Shown one piece after another: positions 38,519 to 47,920 of a stretch of 64,000 bases of DNA. The translations under genes were made by a program, and so were the position numbers. Numbering within the stretch: the first letter of the stretch is position 1; every line of letters starts with the position of its first letter. This stretch comes from Tritrichomonas foetus. Its lineage: Eukaryota; Parabasalia; Tritrichomonadida; Tritrichomonadidae. Location: contig MLAK01000704.1 of the NCBI GenBank assembly GCA_001839685.1, forward strand, positions 93,962-157,961. Reading direction: 5' to 3'. Below the pieces are notes generated by a model. The model was not told the origin of the DNA. It made no database searches and worked only from the letters and a program-made list of their open reading frames with translations.

Positions 38519-40420
38519 TCAGCATTTCTGCAACAAATCGATGATCCTCAAGATGAGGTCCTCGAACGTAGCAAAATACTTCTTCTTCATCACACCACGA
38601 CAAATCTTCTGGAAAAAGTTCGATTTGTCGCGTGACATGAGTGGGAACAATTTGAACGTCATCTTTTCAATAATTTCTGCGATGTGTTCGAGCAGCCTTT
38701 TTGTTGTTTCGACTGGAAAAACTAACTTCTTTCCCTCACTTTCATTTTCACCTTCGTTGACTTTACTTTCATGAATTTCGCATGCATCTGTAATTGTAGC
38801 TATCATGTTTATTGTTCTGAAGTAGAGTGCGATTGTTTCTGATACTTTCTTGATTTCTTTATCTAAATCAACAATCTTCAAAATTGCTTTTTCTGCTAAA
38901 TCGATGTTCTTTTTCTGGGCTGCAAGGAGGCAGAAGCTTGCAAGTTCGTTTTCTTCATTGCATTTATCCAGGAGCTGGCTGAGTGATTCATCAGAAACTT
39001 CCAATCTTGCAAGATGTGACATAAGAATACGTTTTGTAAGATTGGATTTTCCTTTCAAAAGTGTGACTAATCTGTCAGCATTGTCACCAGTCTTGTAGTA
39101 GTGGCATCTTAATGAATTGATATTGACGTTCTCAGTTGATGAATTTTCGAGGAATCCAATGATTGTATCTTTTTCAATTCCCAAACTTTCACTTTTAGAT
39201 ACAATTGATGTAATTTGTTTAAAGTTAACAAATTTATATGGTTTAGCAAAAACAATTTCATAAAATTCTTTCGAAAAATTATGAGTAGTAAGCATTTCTG
39301 TGATTGCTAAATCCAAATCTCTTGAACGACGTGTTAATTCATTTGAAAGGATCTTTCGAACAGATTCAGGTTTAGTGTTTTCATTGACCATTCTGATGAA
39401 CTCTTTTGTGGTTTCAAAGCCATGTGGAAGTGCTTTAATCAAATTGGCGTATGTATCTAAATCAACATTAATTAAAATTTCATGTTGAACATCATAATTC
39501 AACCACCGTCTTGCACAGAGCTTCACAATTTCAATGTCTTTATGACCAATAGCAAGTGAAGTGATATGAATTCCACATTCTTCATGAAATGGTGTCTTCA
39601 AAATGAAGTTATATGCTTCACGCGGGTTGTTGCATTTTTGGCAACAAGCAAGAGCAATTTCTATGTTTGTAGCATCTCCATTTTTAGAATAGAAAAATTC
39701 AGCAAAACAATCAAAGAATTTGGAAATTTGTGGACCTTCTATCGATTGTGAAATCGATTCAATTATCGAAACAGCAACAAATGAATAATCACAAGTTTGA
39801 GCCATTTTAAAGAAACTCTTCACAACTTGCGGATTATTATCACAAAGATAGAGAGAAACAGTTGTGTTTGATGTAAGCCACCCACAGGCGTTTTGCTTCG
39901 AGTATGGAAACAGCTTCAATAATCCAGGCAATAAATACAGCATTTCTTGGAAATTCTTGATGATAAAAGTGATAAGAAGTTCTGACTGTTTCGGAAAGAA
40001 TGAAATGGCCGTGTATCGAAGCAAAATGCCACGAAGCGGATGGGCGACCGATGGCATCATATCCGAAACTAACTTCAGCTGTTTGAGGTCTTGAGTCGTG
40101 CAGGCGATAAGTAAACACATATAAAGTCTCGGAAGGACGAACGGGCAACTTAATGCGAGTTCGAATCCTTCTTGAAGTATGTCTTTCGTAAAAACTGTTC
40201 TGTCTGATAATTTCTTCCTCAAATCAAAAAGGTAGGAGGTACAACGAGTATGAATTTCTGTGTAAGCATCGATGTCGACATCATTGGTTAATCCATGAAT
40301 CATTCGTAATCCGGAATTGACAATTTCGGAAAAGTCTGTTGAGTTCTCAAGTAATGAGTCTGCTTCGTGAGAATGAATATCAAAATCAGAATAAGTCGAA
40401 TTTAGCTTTTTCTTCTCCAT
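38519..40420 (-). CDS. VPS35: Vps35-like retromer subunit
   Basis: Alpha-solenoid protein of 633 aa, shorter than the ~750-800 aa of typical Vps35. The N-terminal half carries the two hallmark blocks in correct order and spacing: LPRLYM (96-101; Vps35 PRLYL, the Vps26/Rab contact) and HPLRGILLR (127-135; Vps35 HPLRGLFLR). The preceding LFDLRKKLSD and ELALSCPFV also align. The rest is helical repeats without strong markers. The role would be cargo recycling from endosomes to Golgi or plasma membrane. The retriever subunit VPS35L is the main alternative. ATG 40420 is the first in the frame. The 5' ~450 bases are GC-richer. Confidence 0.78.
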   Translation of the reverse strand: MEKKKLNSTYSDFDIHSHEADSLLENSTDFSEIVNSGLRMIHGLTNDVDIDAYTEIHTRCTSYLFDLRKKLSDRTVFTKDILQEGFELALSCPFVLPRLYMCLLIACTTQDLKQLKLVSDMMPSVAHPLRGILLRYTAISFFPKQSELLITFIIKNFQEMLYLLPGLLKLFPYSKQNACGWLTSNTTVSLYLCDNNPQVVKSFFKMAQTCDYSFVAVSIIESISQSIEGPQISKFFDCFAEFFYSKNGDATNIEIALACCQKCNNPREAYNFILKTPFHEECGIHITSLAIGHKDIEIVKLCARRWLNYDVQHEILINVDLDTYANLIKALPHGFETTKEFIRMVNENTKPESVRKILSNELTRRSRDLDLAITEMLTTHNFSKEFYEIVFAKPYKFVNFKQITSIVSKSESLGIEKDTIIGFLENSSTENVNINSLRCHYYKTGDNADRLVTLLKGKSNLTKRILMSHLARLEVSDESLSQLLDKCNEENELASFCLLAAQKKNIDLAEKAILKIVDLDKEIKKVSETIALYFRTINMIATITDACEIHESKVNEGENESEGKKLVFPVETTKRLLEHIAEIIEKMTFKLFPLMSRDKSNFFQKICRGVMKKKYFATFEDLILRIIDLLQKC

Positions 40421-40555
40421 TCAATAGACACTTTTACTTTCTTTCAATTTTATATTGATGGAATGTGATGTGAAAGGTATCGTCATGTGAAATGAATTTA
40501 TTGATGATATGTGATATGAAACATCAAAAAAAAAAATAAAAGGTGAATATCAATT

Positions 40556-40560
40556 TCATA
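40556..40560 (+). promoter_or_regulatory. Inr-like element TCATA for the pseudo-GTPase-like gene
   Basis: TCATA with +1 at 40558, 6 nt before ATG 40564. It lies inside the upstream extension of the frame (GTG 40543), so translation should begin at 40564. Confidence 0.5.
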
Positions 40561-40563
40561 AAT

Positions 40564-41325
40564 ATGAATCATTCTTTGAACTCTAATGATAACAAAGAAA
40601 ATGTTACAGAAAAGAAAGATACTAATATTAATCCTAAATCAGATAATGAAGAAATAATTTCAAAAATGTATCAAATTGTATTTGTCTCCAAAAATCCAAA
40701 CCAATGCATTAAACAAATTAAAGACACATATGAAAATATATTTGATGATGAAAATATGACAGTTATTGACACAAAAAATAAAACACAAATTAAATTTGTT
40801 TTGTATCATGAGAAATTATGTCCACAAGTTCACAAAAGTATAATTGTATTTTGTTTTTCATTTGATGATGAAAGTTCCATTCCTTTTGCACTTTCATTTT
40901 ATAAAAATAAATATCAGCTTTTTTCGAGATCTTTACGAATTGTAGTTGGTTTCTCATCTGAATGTAAATCTATTACAATGTGTACTGAGCGAGGAAAATA
41001 CCTCCTCAATGCATTAAAAGCAAATGCTTATGTTGAATGTTCAACAAAAAATAAAATTAATGTCCTTCAAGTGATGGATGCAATCAAATATGTTGCTTTA
41101 CATCCTAAAGGACCAGTTAAAGTGTATCTTGATTATAATGATAATGATTTGCTTGGTGATCCAGTTTTCTGTGAATTTGCAATGGTTTTTGGCCCATCCA
41201 TTCGCCAGTCTTTACCAAAAGCATCAGAACAAATTGTAATTGAAGCACTTTTCAGAATGTTTAAAGAAACACCTCCACTTTTAAGAATGGCAATGAGTCA
41301 AAAAGTAGGAAGATCCACAATTTAA
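40564..41325 (+). CDS. Unknown protein, possibly a degenerate GTPase-like fold
   Basis: A 253-aa protein with a charged Asn/Lys/Glu-rich N-terminus (~1-30) and a folded remainder. Alternating strands and helices (YQIVFVSKNP, KSIIVFCFSFDDESS, SLRIVVGFSSE, AYVECSTKNKINVLQVMDAI) follow the order of a small GTPase, with VECSTKNK where the G5 SA(K/L) motif would be. However, P-loop, DxxG and NKxD are all absent, so it cannot be a working GTPase of the usual kind. A Rho/Miro-like pseudo-GTPase is one reading; an unrelated Rossmann-like protein is another. The start at 40564 is chosen because of the TCATA element six bases upstream. Confidence 0.6.
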   Translation: MNHSLNSNDNKENVTEKKDTNINPKSDNEEIISKMYQIVFVSKNPNQCIKQIKDTYENIFDDENMTVIDTKNKTQIKFVLYHEKLCPQVHKSIIVFCFSFDDESSIPFALSFYKNKYQLFSRSLRIVVGFSSECKSITMCTERGKYLLNALKANAYVECSTKNKINVLQVMDAIKYVALHPKGPVKVYLDYNDNDLLGDPVFCEFAMVFGPSIRQSLPKASEQIVIEALFRMFKETPPLLRMAMSQKVGRSTI

Positions 41326-41556
41326 TTTATCTTTATATTTGTTTGTTATATTTCTCAGATCCTACAACATATACTAAAAACTGTTTCAAAATGGATTGAC
41401 AACATTCTCCTGGAATTTATTCAAGAAAATGAATTGATTTATTGCTGTTAATAGAATGTATAAATTTGAAATTTCATTGAAATAATTTGTGTAATGAAAT
41501 TGGAGTCAGAGAGCTAATAATCGTATTGATTTGTTTAGTTAAGTAAAATATGTTAT

Positions 41557-43128
41557 TTATTCGAATATGTAATAATCATTTTCTTTGTTATTTCTTAACT
41601 TTTTAATTAAATCGTATAATTGAAAAGTCATTAGATTTGTGGTTCCAACATCATCTTCTACCGAGGCAAAATATTCCATTATATCATCACAAAGTAGCTT
41701 GTTACTTATATCATTTACTATTTCTTCATTATTACAATTCATGATCACATTCATAAACATTTCACAGATAGCACAACTCAAAATCATTTCATTTGCCCAT
41801 AAAAGTGGTACAAAAGATGAAATCAAATCAACTCTACGATAAATTACTTCAATAAATTGACAGTGATTAGTCATTATGTTAGAAAATATCAAAGTTATTA
41901 GACTCTTCAGTATGTAGGTACCTTCATTCACTAGTAAAGCCAAATCTTCAATGAATGATTCCCATGAAAAAATTTTTTCAATGAGCAAACAATCATTTCT
42001 ACTTTCTGGAAAGGCACTAATGATAACAAGTGCATCAATGATAGATTCAAGATGAACATGATTGATGTCTTGGTAAAAAATGGTTAAAAGAAAATCTAAC
42101 ATCTCTATCCCTATATTTCCATTCAACTCCTCTAATAAGACTTCATATAAATCAATTGAGTCATTTTCTTCCTTATGATCTACTTCATCATTCACTCTCA
42201 GATCTAATTCACTGTCTGAAACTAAATTGTCAAAATTGAATATATTGGTGATTAAATGGATTAAAGGAGGAATAATTGTTGGCGATTGAATGGTGTGAAT
42301 GCAATTTGAAATAAAGTTCCGCCATTGTGAATTCTTGAAAAAATGAACCATGTCAAAATTTATAGTATCATCAATAAAAGATATGATTTTTACAAGGATT
42401 TCTTGTTTCCAAACTAGTTTAAAAGAAATATTGGTGATCATATCAACTAATGTAGTTCGTGATTCTTCAAAATGACAGTAGTAATTGAAATTGAATTCAA
42501 ACAATTGCTCAACAAATTCATCATTTGAATCTTTTTCACTTGAAAAAGCTTGTTCAAACAAAAGGGACCATTGTTGATGATTCACAGAGTGCAAAAATCC
42601 ATAACAAAATTGAAAATATTTCGAATCAAACAAATTATTCATGATTTGGAATGCTAGAATAGCGTTTTCAACTGATTTGTTAGGACTCATCTGTGATTTA
42701 ACACAATTTAGTATAAAAAAATTATCCTTCATCAAAAGCTTCATCGACGAAACATGATAATTGCTAATATGAACATTCAAAACAAATAACAGTGATGCTG
42801 GAATGTCATGTTGAAGTGCGAAAAAGGTATCATAGAGTATTAGATCCAGGTTGAAAATACACGATTCTGGCATATTAGTATAATTTGAAAGAAAAAATGA
42901 ATTTATGAGAAGAACAGTATTCATTTTGATAATAATGTCTTTTGAATTAGCTACTATTGACAAAAGCATTGATAGATATGGCCATATATTGCTTTGACAA
43001 AATGAATTTTGGGTGATTTCTATTTCCTGGATTATTTTTTCCAAAAGAGGTTGATTTTCGAGTTCAATGTGAGTAATTAATCGTTTAATATATGTTTGTG
43101 GAGATTCATCTTTATAATGTGGGTTCAT
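41557..43128 (-). CDS. ARM-like alpha-solenoid protein
   Basis: A 523-aa helical protein of the same general type as the product of 22529-23941. It has short Leu/Ile-rich helices, an acidic patch around residues 370-395 and no motifs or membrane segments after the true start. The frame extends upstream to 43314 (TTG), and that extension is hydrophobic poly-Phe from an A-tract, so it is not credible. ATG 43128 is preferred because a TCATT element sits 20 nt upstream, which also places a two-codon upstream ORF (ATG 43133, Met-Lys-stop) overlapping this start. Function not recognised. Confidence 0.68.
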   Translation of the reverse strand: MNPHYKDESPQTYIKRLITHIELENQPLLEKIIQEIEITQNSFCQSNIWPYLSMLLSIVANSKDIIIKMNTVLLINSFFLSNYTNMPESCIFNLDLILYDTFFALQHDIPASLLFVLNVHISNYHVSSMKLLMKDNFFILNCVKSQMSPNKSVENAILAFQIMNNLFDSKYFQFCYGFLHSVNHQQWSLLFEQAFSSEKDSNDEFVEQLFEFNFNYYCHFEESRTTLVDMITNISFKLVWKQEILVKIISFIDDTINFDMVHFFKNSQWRNFISNCIHTIQSPTIIPPLIHLITNIFNFDNLVSDSELDLRVNDEVDHKEENDSIDLYEVLLEELNGNIGIEMLDFLLTIFYQDINHVHLESIIDALVIISAFPESRNDCLLIEKIFSWESFIEDLALLVNEGTYILKSLITLIFSNIMTNHCQFIEVIYRRVDLISSFVPLLWANEMILSCAICEMFMNVIMNCNNEEIVNDISNKLLCDDIMEYFASVEDDVGTTNLMTFQLYDLIKKLRNNKENDYYIFE

Positions 43129-43145
43129 TTCATGTAACTTCAAAA

Positions 43146-43150
43146 AATGA
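43146..43150 (-). promoter_or_regulatory. Inr-like element TCATT for the second ARM-like gene
   Basis: Minus-strand TCATT with +1 at 43148, 20 nt before ATG 43128. Confidence 0.45.
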
Positions 43151-43332
43151 CATATCATGTGAAAAATCACATCAAAGAGAAAAGTGACAAAATCAAATTT
43201 TAGGGAATTCGAATTAACACCAATAACCTTATACAATAAAAATATCCAAAAAATCAGAGGAAAAAAAAAAAAAAAAAAAATGACAAAAATGAAATATTTA
43301 ATATTTACATACAAACATGAAAAAAATTAGAA

Positions 43333-44877
43333 CTAATCAATAACATTAATTATTGGCGGTATTTGTGCTCGACAAAGTGGACATTGCTGCTTCTCTTCCA
43401 TCCATCTTGAGAGACATTCCATATGAAAAGCATGATGACAAGGCGTCACTGCCGAGTCATCAACAGGAATGATAATATCGCGGCAAATCAAACATTCTGT
43501 TCCAGGCTCCGGACTAATAGCACGGTAATTGAAAGGTTTTGGTTTAAATAGTCTTGGAATGAAGAAATAAGGTCCGAATTTTTCTTGTAAAAAAAGGGTA
43601 AAACATTGTAAAACAATTAAAAGGGATGATATCGAAAATTTCTGAATATAATTTGTTTCATAAATATTATATTTATAACAATCTGAATACAAAAACACAA
43701 TAATTCGATTTAACGAAACCATAAATACAAAAGAAAAACAAATTCCTCGTTTTTGAGATAAATTTAAATTCTTTATTATTTGCGGCGTGAATTGCATAAA
43801 AGCAACAATGATTGATAAAATTTTATGATTGTGAAAAGAATGCGCAGCTAAAAGAACAATAGAAAAAGTAAAAATTTGTATAAATAATTGCGGTATAGGT
43901 AAATTCATAATATTTTGTTGCTTAAAAACAATATAAATAACAGGAAATTGCATAGTTAAGTAAATAATTAATTGTACGAAAAATAAAAATATAGAAAGTA
44001 AAGTTGGTGGTGAATAACAATCATTTGATCTATTTAAATCAAGGCATACTGCAATATCAAGTGAAAAAATCATCAATAAAGTTAGAAATGATATTGATGA
44101 AATATGTGCTTGGGTGACAGCAAAAGATGATAAACTTCTCCAGCCAAAAAATGATAAACACATTGAGAATCCAATCATTACTAAAAAAAGTCGAATTTCT
44201 ATAGAAAAATGAGTGGAATCATATTCATATCCATTTACAAACTTTTTGATTTCATTACCAGTATATAGTGTTCCTTTTGCAACAATTGGTAAGGAAAATC
44301 TACTATTTGGATTTACAATAATTTGAGACTTTGAAACTAAAAATGAAATTGTGACAATCCTAAAAGTGATGTGCTTGTTTGGATATTCAGAAATAAATTT
44401 AGAAATGTGCTTTTTATGGTTAAAGTAAAAATTAACTTTTCCGTTTGAATATGAAATAGTACAGTTTCGAAAAAAAGATCTTGCCCATTCATAGTCTATT
44501 TCATCGTCTTTCGAAAGGGTTCCAACAAGAATAAAAAAAGTCTGATTTTTGAACGAAATTCCAAAATATGGAATTTTTGAAGTTTTTTTGGTATTGATTT
44601 CATGGCTTGAAATAAGCGTAAAGTTTGCATCAATATTCGATATATCATTTTTGGGAGGACCAATCGCTAAATCTAATCGAAATGAAAAATCACTGATTTT
44701 GGAGTTTGTGTGAAGATGGTGATGTTTTTTTGTGGTTGAATTCATAAAAAAGGTGCGATAACAAGGATCGCCTCGCGTCAAGGCGAAAAGAAAAAGGATA
44801 AATATTGGAATTTGATCTGAAATATGACCTGAAAAATAATGACTTAGTATACAAAAAGTTATCACTAAAATTTTCAT
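43333..44877 (-). CDS. Tul1/FLY1-type transmembrane RING E3 ubiquitin ligase
   Basis: A 514-aa membrane protein. It begins with a cleavable-type signal sequence (MKILVITFCILSHYF), has a ~220-residue extracytosolic, beta-rich region with Asn-x-Ser/Thr sites, then about seven membrane helices, and ends in a RING-H2 finger (ECLIC...CHHAFHMEC...CPLC, ~456-502). The segment EKFGPYFFIPRLF between the last helix and RING is the typical FLY1/Tul1 linker, so it should be the catalytic subunit of a Golgi/endosomal quality-control ligase (Dsc-like). ATG 44877 is chosen because the signal peptide begins there and a TCATT element lies 10 nt upstream. The start codon is 8 bp from that of the divergent small gene. 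Confidence 0.85.
   Translation of the reverse strand: MKILVITFCILSHYFSGHISDQIPIFILFLFALTRGDPCYRTFFMNSTTKKHHHLHTNSKISDFSFRLDLAIGPPKNDISNIDANFTLISSHEINTKKTSKIPYFGISFKNQTFFILVGTLSKDDEIDYEWARSFFRNCTISYSNGKVNFYFNHKKHISKFISEYPNKHITFRIVTISFLVSKSQIIVNPNSRFSLPIVAKGTLYTGNEIKKFVNGYEYDSTHFSIEIRLFLVMIGFSMCLSFFGWRSLSSFAVTQAHISSISFLTLLMIFSLDIAVCLDLNRSNDCYSPPTLLSIFLFFVQLIIYLTMQFPVIYIVFKQQNIMNLPIPQLFIQIFTFSIVLLAAHSFHNHKILSIIVAFMQFTPQIIKNLNLSQKRGICFSFVFMVSLNRIIVFLYSDCYKYNIYETNYIQKFSISSLLIVLQCFTLFLQEKFGPYFFIPRLFKPKPFNYRAISPEPGTECLICRDIIIPVDDSAVTPCHHAFHMECLSRWMEEKQQCPLCRAQIPPIINVID
44862..44866 (+). promoter_or_regulatory. Inr-like element TCACT for the 111-aa protein gene
   Basis: TCACT with +1 at 44864, 22 nt before ATG 44886. 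It lies within codons 4-6 of the divergent RING-ligase gene. Confidence 0.4.
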
Positions 44878-44884
44878 CCTCCAA

Positions 44885-44889
44885 AATGA
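44885..44889 (-). promoter_or_regulatory. Inr-like element TCATT for the RING-ligase gene
   Basis: Minus-strand TCATT with +1 at 44887, 10 nt before ATG 44877. It overlaps the start codon (44886-44888) of the divergent gene. Confidence 0.45.
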
Positions 44890-45221
44890 ATTTGATGGAT
44901 CAACTCCGCGAACTTGGTCATGAAATTTTAAAACAAACAGAGCATGACCAATTAAAGGCAGAAATCGCTTTAATCTCACTCGAAAGCATTCGTTCTCTCA
45001 TCGTCAATAACCCGAAAGAAGAAGAAACACAAGTTCAGTATCAACAATTCCAACAAAATTATTACCAAGCTGATCCAAATATGGGGCCAATGCAATATCC
45101 GCAAGCTCCAATGGGAAATTTTGAAGAGCATTTTACCACATTTTCCAACGACGCGAACAGCAGGGCAGAAAATATTCCATTCTTACACCATTCAGGAATC
45201 ATCGGCAGTCTCAACTTTTAG
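44886..45221 (+). CDS. Small protein of unknown function, Gln/Pro/Met-rich C-terminus
   Basis: A 111-aa protein. The first ~45 residues form a helix with coiled-coil character (DQLRELGHEILKQTEHDQLK) and the rest is a low-complexity Gln/Tyr/Pro/Met segment (QQFQQNYYQADPNMGPMQYP) before a short conserved-looking end. The ORF continues upstream to ATG 44805, but that part is antisense to the RING-ligase gene. The ATG at 44886 follows a TCACT element and starts a GC-richer stretch, so it is preferred. The stop codon lies within the first copy of a 19-bp tandem repeat. Function unknown. Confidence 0.62.
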   Translation: MNLMDQLRELGHEILKQTEHDQLKAEIALISLESIRSLIVNNPKEEETQVQYQQFQQNYYQADPNMGPMQYPQAPMGNFEEHFTTFSNDANSRAENIPFLHHSGIIGSLNF

Positions 45222-45268
45222 CCAACAACACAACTTTTAGCCAACAACGCAACTTTTAGCCAACAATG
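45212..45268 (+). repeat. 19-bp tandem repeat spanning the stop codon
   Basis: Three adjacent units of caacttttagccaacaaca (third base from the end variable). The first unit supplies the last residues and the TAG stop of the 111-aa protein. Each unit carries an identical TAG, giving three equivalent ends. Confidence 0.85.
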
Positions 45269-45827
45269 CTTGAAAAAAAGTTTTTTTCAAAATGTAAAAC
45301 TAGAATGTACACAGGATAAAGATCAATATGTATCATCTTGTATACATTCAGCATATTTTATGAAAATGTTTTTCTACAGTATTAATATTCACGGTAATAT
45401 TATTAATGATACAAGCCTTATTTCGTTAATTTGACTTTTCATTTTACCTTAAATGCTCGCAGTAAAACTGGTCGCACTCTAGATGGAATATTGATAATAA
45501 ACAATTGTTTTCGATATGAATATAGTACTTCTTAGTGATATTAGTTTACTGTATAGGTTTCAAAGATTATAATTAATTCGTTGATATATCGAAACATTTA
45601 CCGAAAATCGATCATTAATAACCATAAATGCAGTTGCATTGCCAGCTATCTGTTGAGGCTCTATTAATATTTTAACCTATCAAAATGTGTTTCCAAATAT
45701 TATTTAATATTATTGATGTATTATTAAAAAAATAAAAATATGTTTGTATTGCAAATTTAAATTTTTAACACCCATTTATTCCAGTTATCGAAAACGAATA
45801 GACTTTGTTTTAATCTATAAAAATAAA
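45269..45827. other. Intergenic spacer
   Basis: About 560 bp between convergent genes. An imperfect AT-rich inverted repeat sits near 45380-45412; no gene is seen. Confidence 0.55.
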
Positions 45828-47474
45828 CTATACATTTTGTTGAGCAATTGACTCCTTTTGTGCCAAAAGTGATTGATATCTTTGCTCAGCTGATTGAATT
45901 TGCTGATTATAGAAATCAATCATCTTTCTTTCATTGATTATAGAAATTTTGAGAAAACTCTTCTTTCCTTCGAGTTCTTCATTCAAAATTTTGATTTCAT
46001 CTTCTTGACTAGAAAGCTCATCGGATTCTGCTTTTTGTCTAAGTGCTTTAGTGTCTAATTCTTTTTCCATTACTGCTAATCTTTCTCTTTCTTCATTTGT
46101 TTCTTTATCAAGAAGAGTAATTTGTTCACGTTCAGTGATAGGTCCACCTTTTGAATCTTTAACTAAACGAACTTCTTCTTCAACTCTTTGTTTGACTTCT
46201 TCATATTCAGCTTGCTTCAAAGCGAGATCTTCTTTCAATTCATCAACACTTTTGGACATTCCTAATTTTTCATTTAAAACAGTAATCATTCGATCTGCAT
46301 TTCTATGTTTTTCATTCCATAATGCATGCCATTTCAATTGTTCAAGCTCAACAGCTGCTCTTCTTTCATTTGCCTTTCTTTCTAATCGATCATATCTTCT
46401 TTCAATAGCTGCAGCATCTTCTTCGTACTTTGATAAAAATTCTTCAATTCTTTCTTTCATTTTTTGATTCTTATCTTTTTTGTCAACTCCAAGTTCTTGT
46501 TCTTTCTTTTGTTGTCTTTCTTGTTCTTTTTGATATAGTTGAGATGCTTCTTCTTCTCTTACTTTAATTTCTTTTATCCTTTCTTCTTCAGCATCTAGCT
46601 CTGCTTGCAGTTTATCCAATTGTTCTCTTTCACGCTCAGCTTCTTCAGTTTGTTTTCGAATTTCTTCACGTTTTTCAAGAAGTTTCTTTCTCTTGAGATC
46701 TCTTTGTGCAAGTCTTGTGATAATTTCTTTCTTTTTAGCTTCAGCAGCAATTCGGCGTTCTTCAAGAGTGGCTCTCATTTCATTCGATTCATCAATTCTC
46801 TGCTGGTGCTCTTTGGCGATTTGAATCCTTTCTTCCAGTTCACTTTCATGGGTTTTGATATCATCTAATAGTATGTTTACACGAGTTTGTAGCTCTTTAA
46901 CTTGATGGGCCTTCATACGAACTTCTTCGATTAGTTCTTGAACGTTTCCTTCTTCTTCTTCTTTAATTTTCAAATCGTGCTCGGTTTGCTCGAGATCAAG
47001 TTTTTGTCTCTTGAGAGTATCAATTGTTAAAATCATGTTACGGTGTTCAGTTTGTTTGGCAATTGCGGTTTGTTGAATTAAAGCAAGTTCTTTTCTAGCA
47101 AATTCGATTTGTGTCTTTAATTCATTTGATGTTTTTTTCAATACAACAATTTGATTTTCGACTTGTTCTGTTGATTTTCGAATTGCAGGAACTGTTGAAT
47201 TTAAAAATTCAATATTTGATATTTCTTTTTCAACATTTTCGAGTTCGGCTTGACGAAGAGTAATTTGCTCTTTTTCTTGTTCAAGATTTTTTGTTTCTTG
47301 AGCAAGTTTTGTGTTTTCTTGCTGAAGTTGTTTAAATTCTTGATATAATTTATATTCTCTTCTCTGAAGCTGTTCTAAGAAAGGCGATTTTCTTTGGCCA
47401 AGAGTTGAACGTGATGGAGACAGCGGAGAACGAGGTGGACTCGCGAAACGTGACGTATTGGCGTTAAAGCTCAT
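45828..47474 (-). CDS. Long coiled-coil protein with SP-rich head
   Basis: A 548-aa protein, coiled coil from about residue 30 to the end, rich in Glu, Lys, Gln and Arg. The first 30 residues (SPPRSPLSPSRSTLGQRKSP) hold four Ser-Pro sites, suggesting control by a proline-directed kinase such as a CDK. A short break near ~345 (GVDKKDKNQK) separates two rods. No motor or other catalytic domain is present. Such proteins in parabasalids often belong to the mastigont cytoskeleton (costa, pelta-axostyle), but the family is not identifiable by eye. ATG 47474 is the first in the frame. Confidence 0.8.
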   Translation of the reverse strand: MSFNANTSRFASPPRSPLSPSRSTLGQRKSPFLEQLQRREYKLYQEFKQLQQENTKLAQETKNLEQEKEQITLRQAELENVEKEISNIEFLNSTVPAIRKSTEQVENQIVVLKKTSNELKTQIEFARKELALIQQTAIAKQTEHRNMILTIDTLKRQKLDLEQTEHDLKIKEEEEGNVQELIEEVRMKAHQVKELQTRVNILLDDIKTHESELEERIQIAKEHQQRIDESNEMRATLEERRIAAEAKKKEIITRLAQRDLKRKKLLEKREEIRKQTEEAEREREQLDKLQAELDAEEERIKEIKVREEEASQLYQKEQERQQKKEQELGVDKKDKNQKMKERIEEFLSKYEEDAAAIERRYDRLERKANERRAAVELEQLKWHALWNEKHRNADRMITVLNEKLGMSKSVDELKEDLALKQAEYEEVKQRVEEEVRLVKDSKGGPITEREQITLLDKETNEERERLAVMEKELDTKALRQKAESDELSSQEDEIKILNEELEGKKSFLKISIINERKMIDFYNQQIQSAEQRYQSLLAQKESIAQQNV

Positions 47475-47920
47475 TCGAAGGAGAATTTAATACGTTTAGA
47501 GTTTTTGATATCGACATGTTATGCAAAACCCCTAATTCACTTTTTGAGAAAAATAAACCATTCATTATCAGAATACCCAGAGATTGGGAGGTGTTTAAAA
47601 AAAAACATTTTTATTTCGCAAATAATGGAATAAAAATGCGTTCTATAAGTTACATAATCAGAATTCATCCATCATGATTACTCTAGTATTGTCATCTAAT
47701 CATCAAATCATACATTTTTTTTTTCAATATGTATTTCTCTTGTCTATTAGAAATAAAAATCATCTATACTATACTATCCTAATATATTTTATCCCAGTAA
47801 TATCTGCCTTATGTTAAACTCTCCGAATCTTTATTTGTGACAAGTTCATATTCAAATTGAAATTAATCATTGAAAAATTCAATTGCATTATAAAATTTGG
47901 AAAAGTATTTTCAATAAGAC
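47475..47920. other. Intergenic spacer between divergent genes
   Basis: About 450 bp between the coiled-coil and Rab genes. It carries a TCATT at 47868-47872, too far from either start to assign firmly. Nothing else is seen. Confidence 0.55.

Noticed and set aside
46051..46868. Plus-strand Ser/Phe-rich ORFs
   Set aside because: Antisense shadows of the Glu/Lys-rich coiled-coil gene at 45828-47474.
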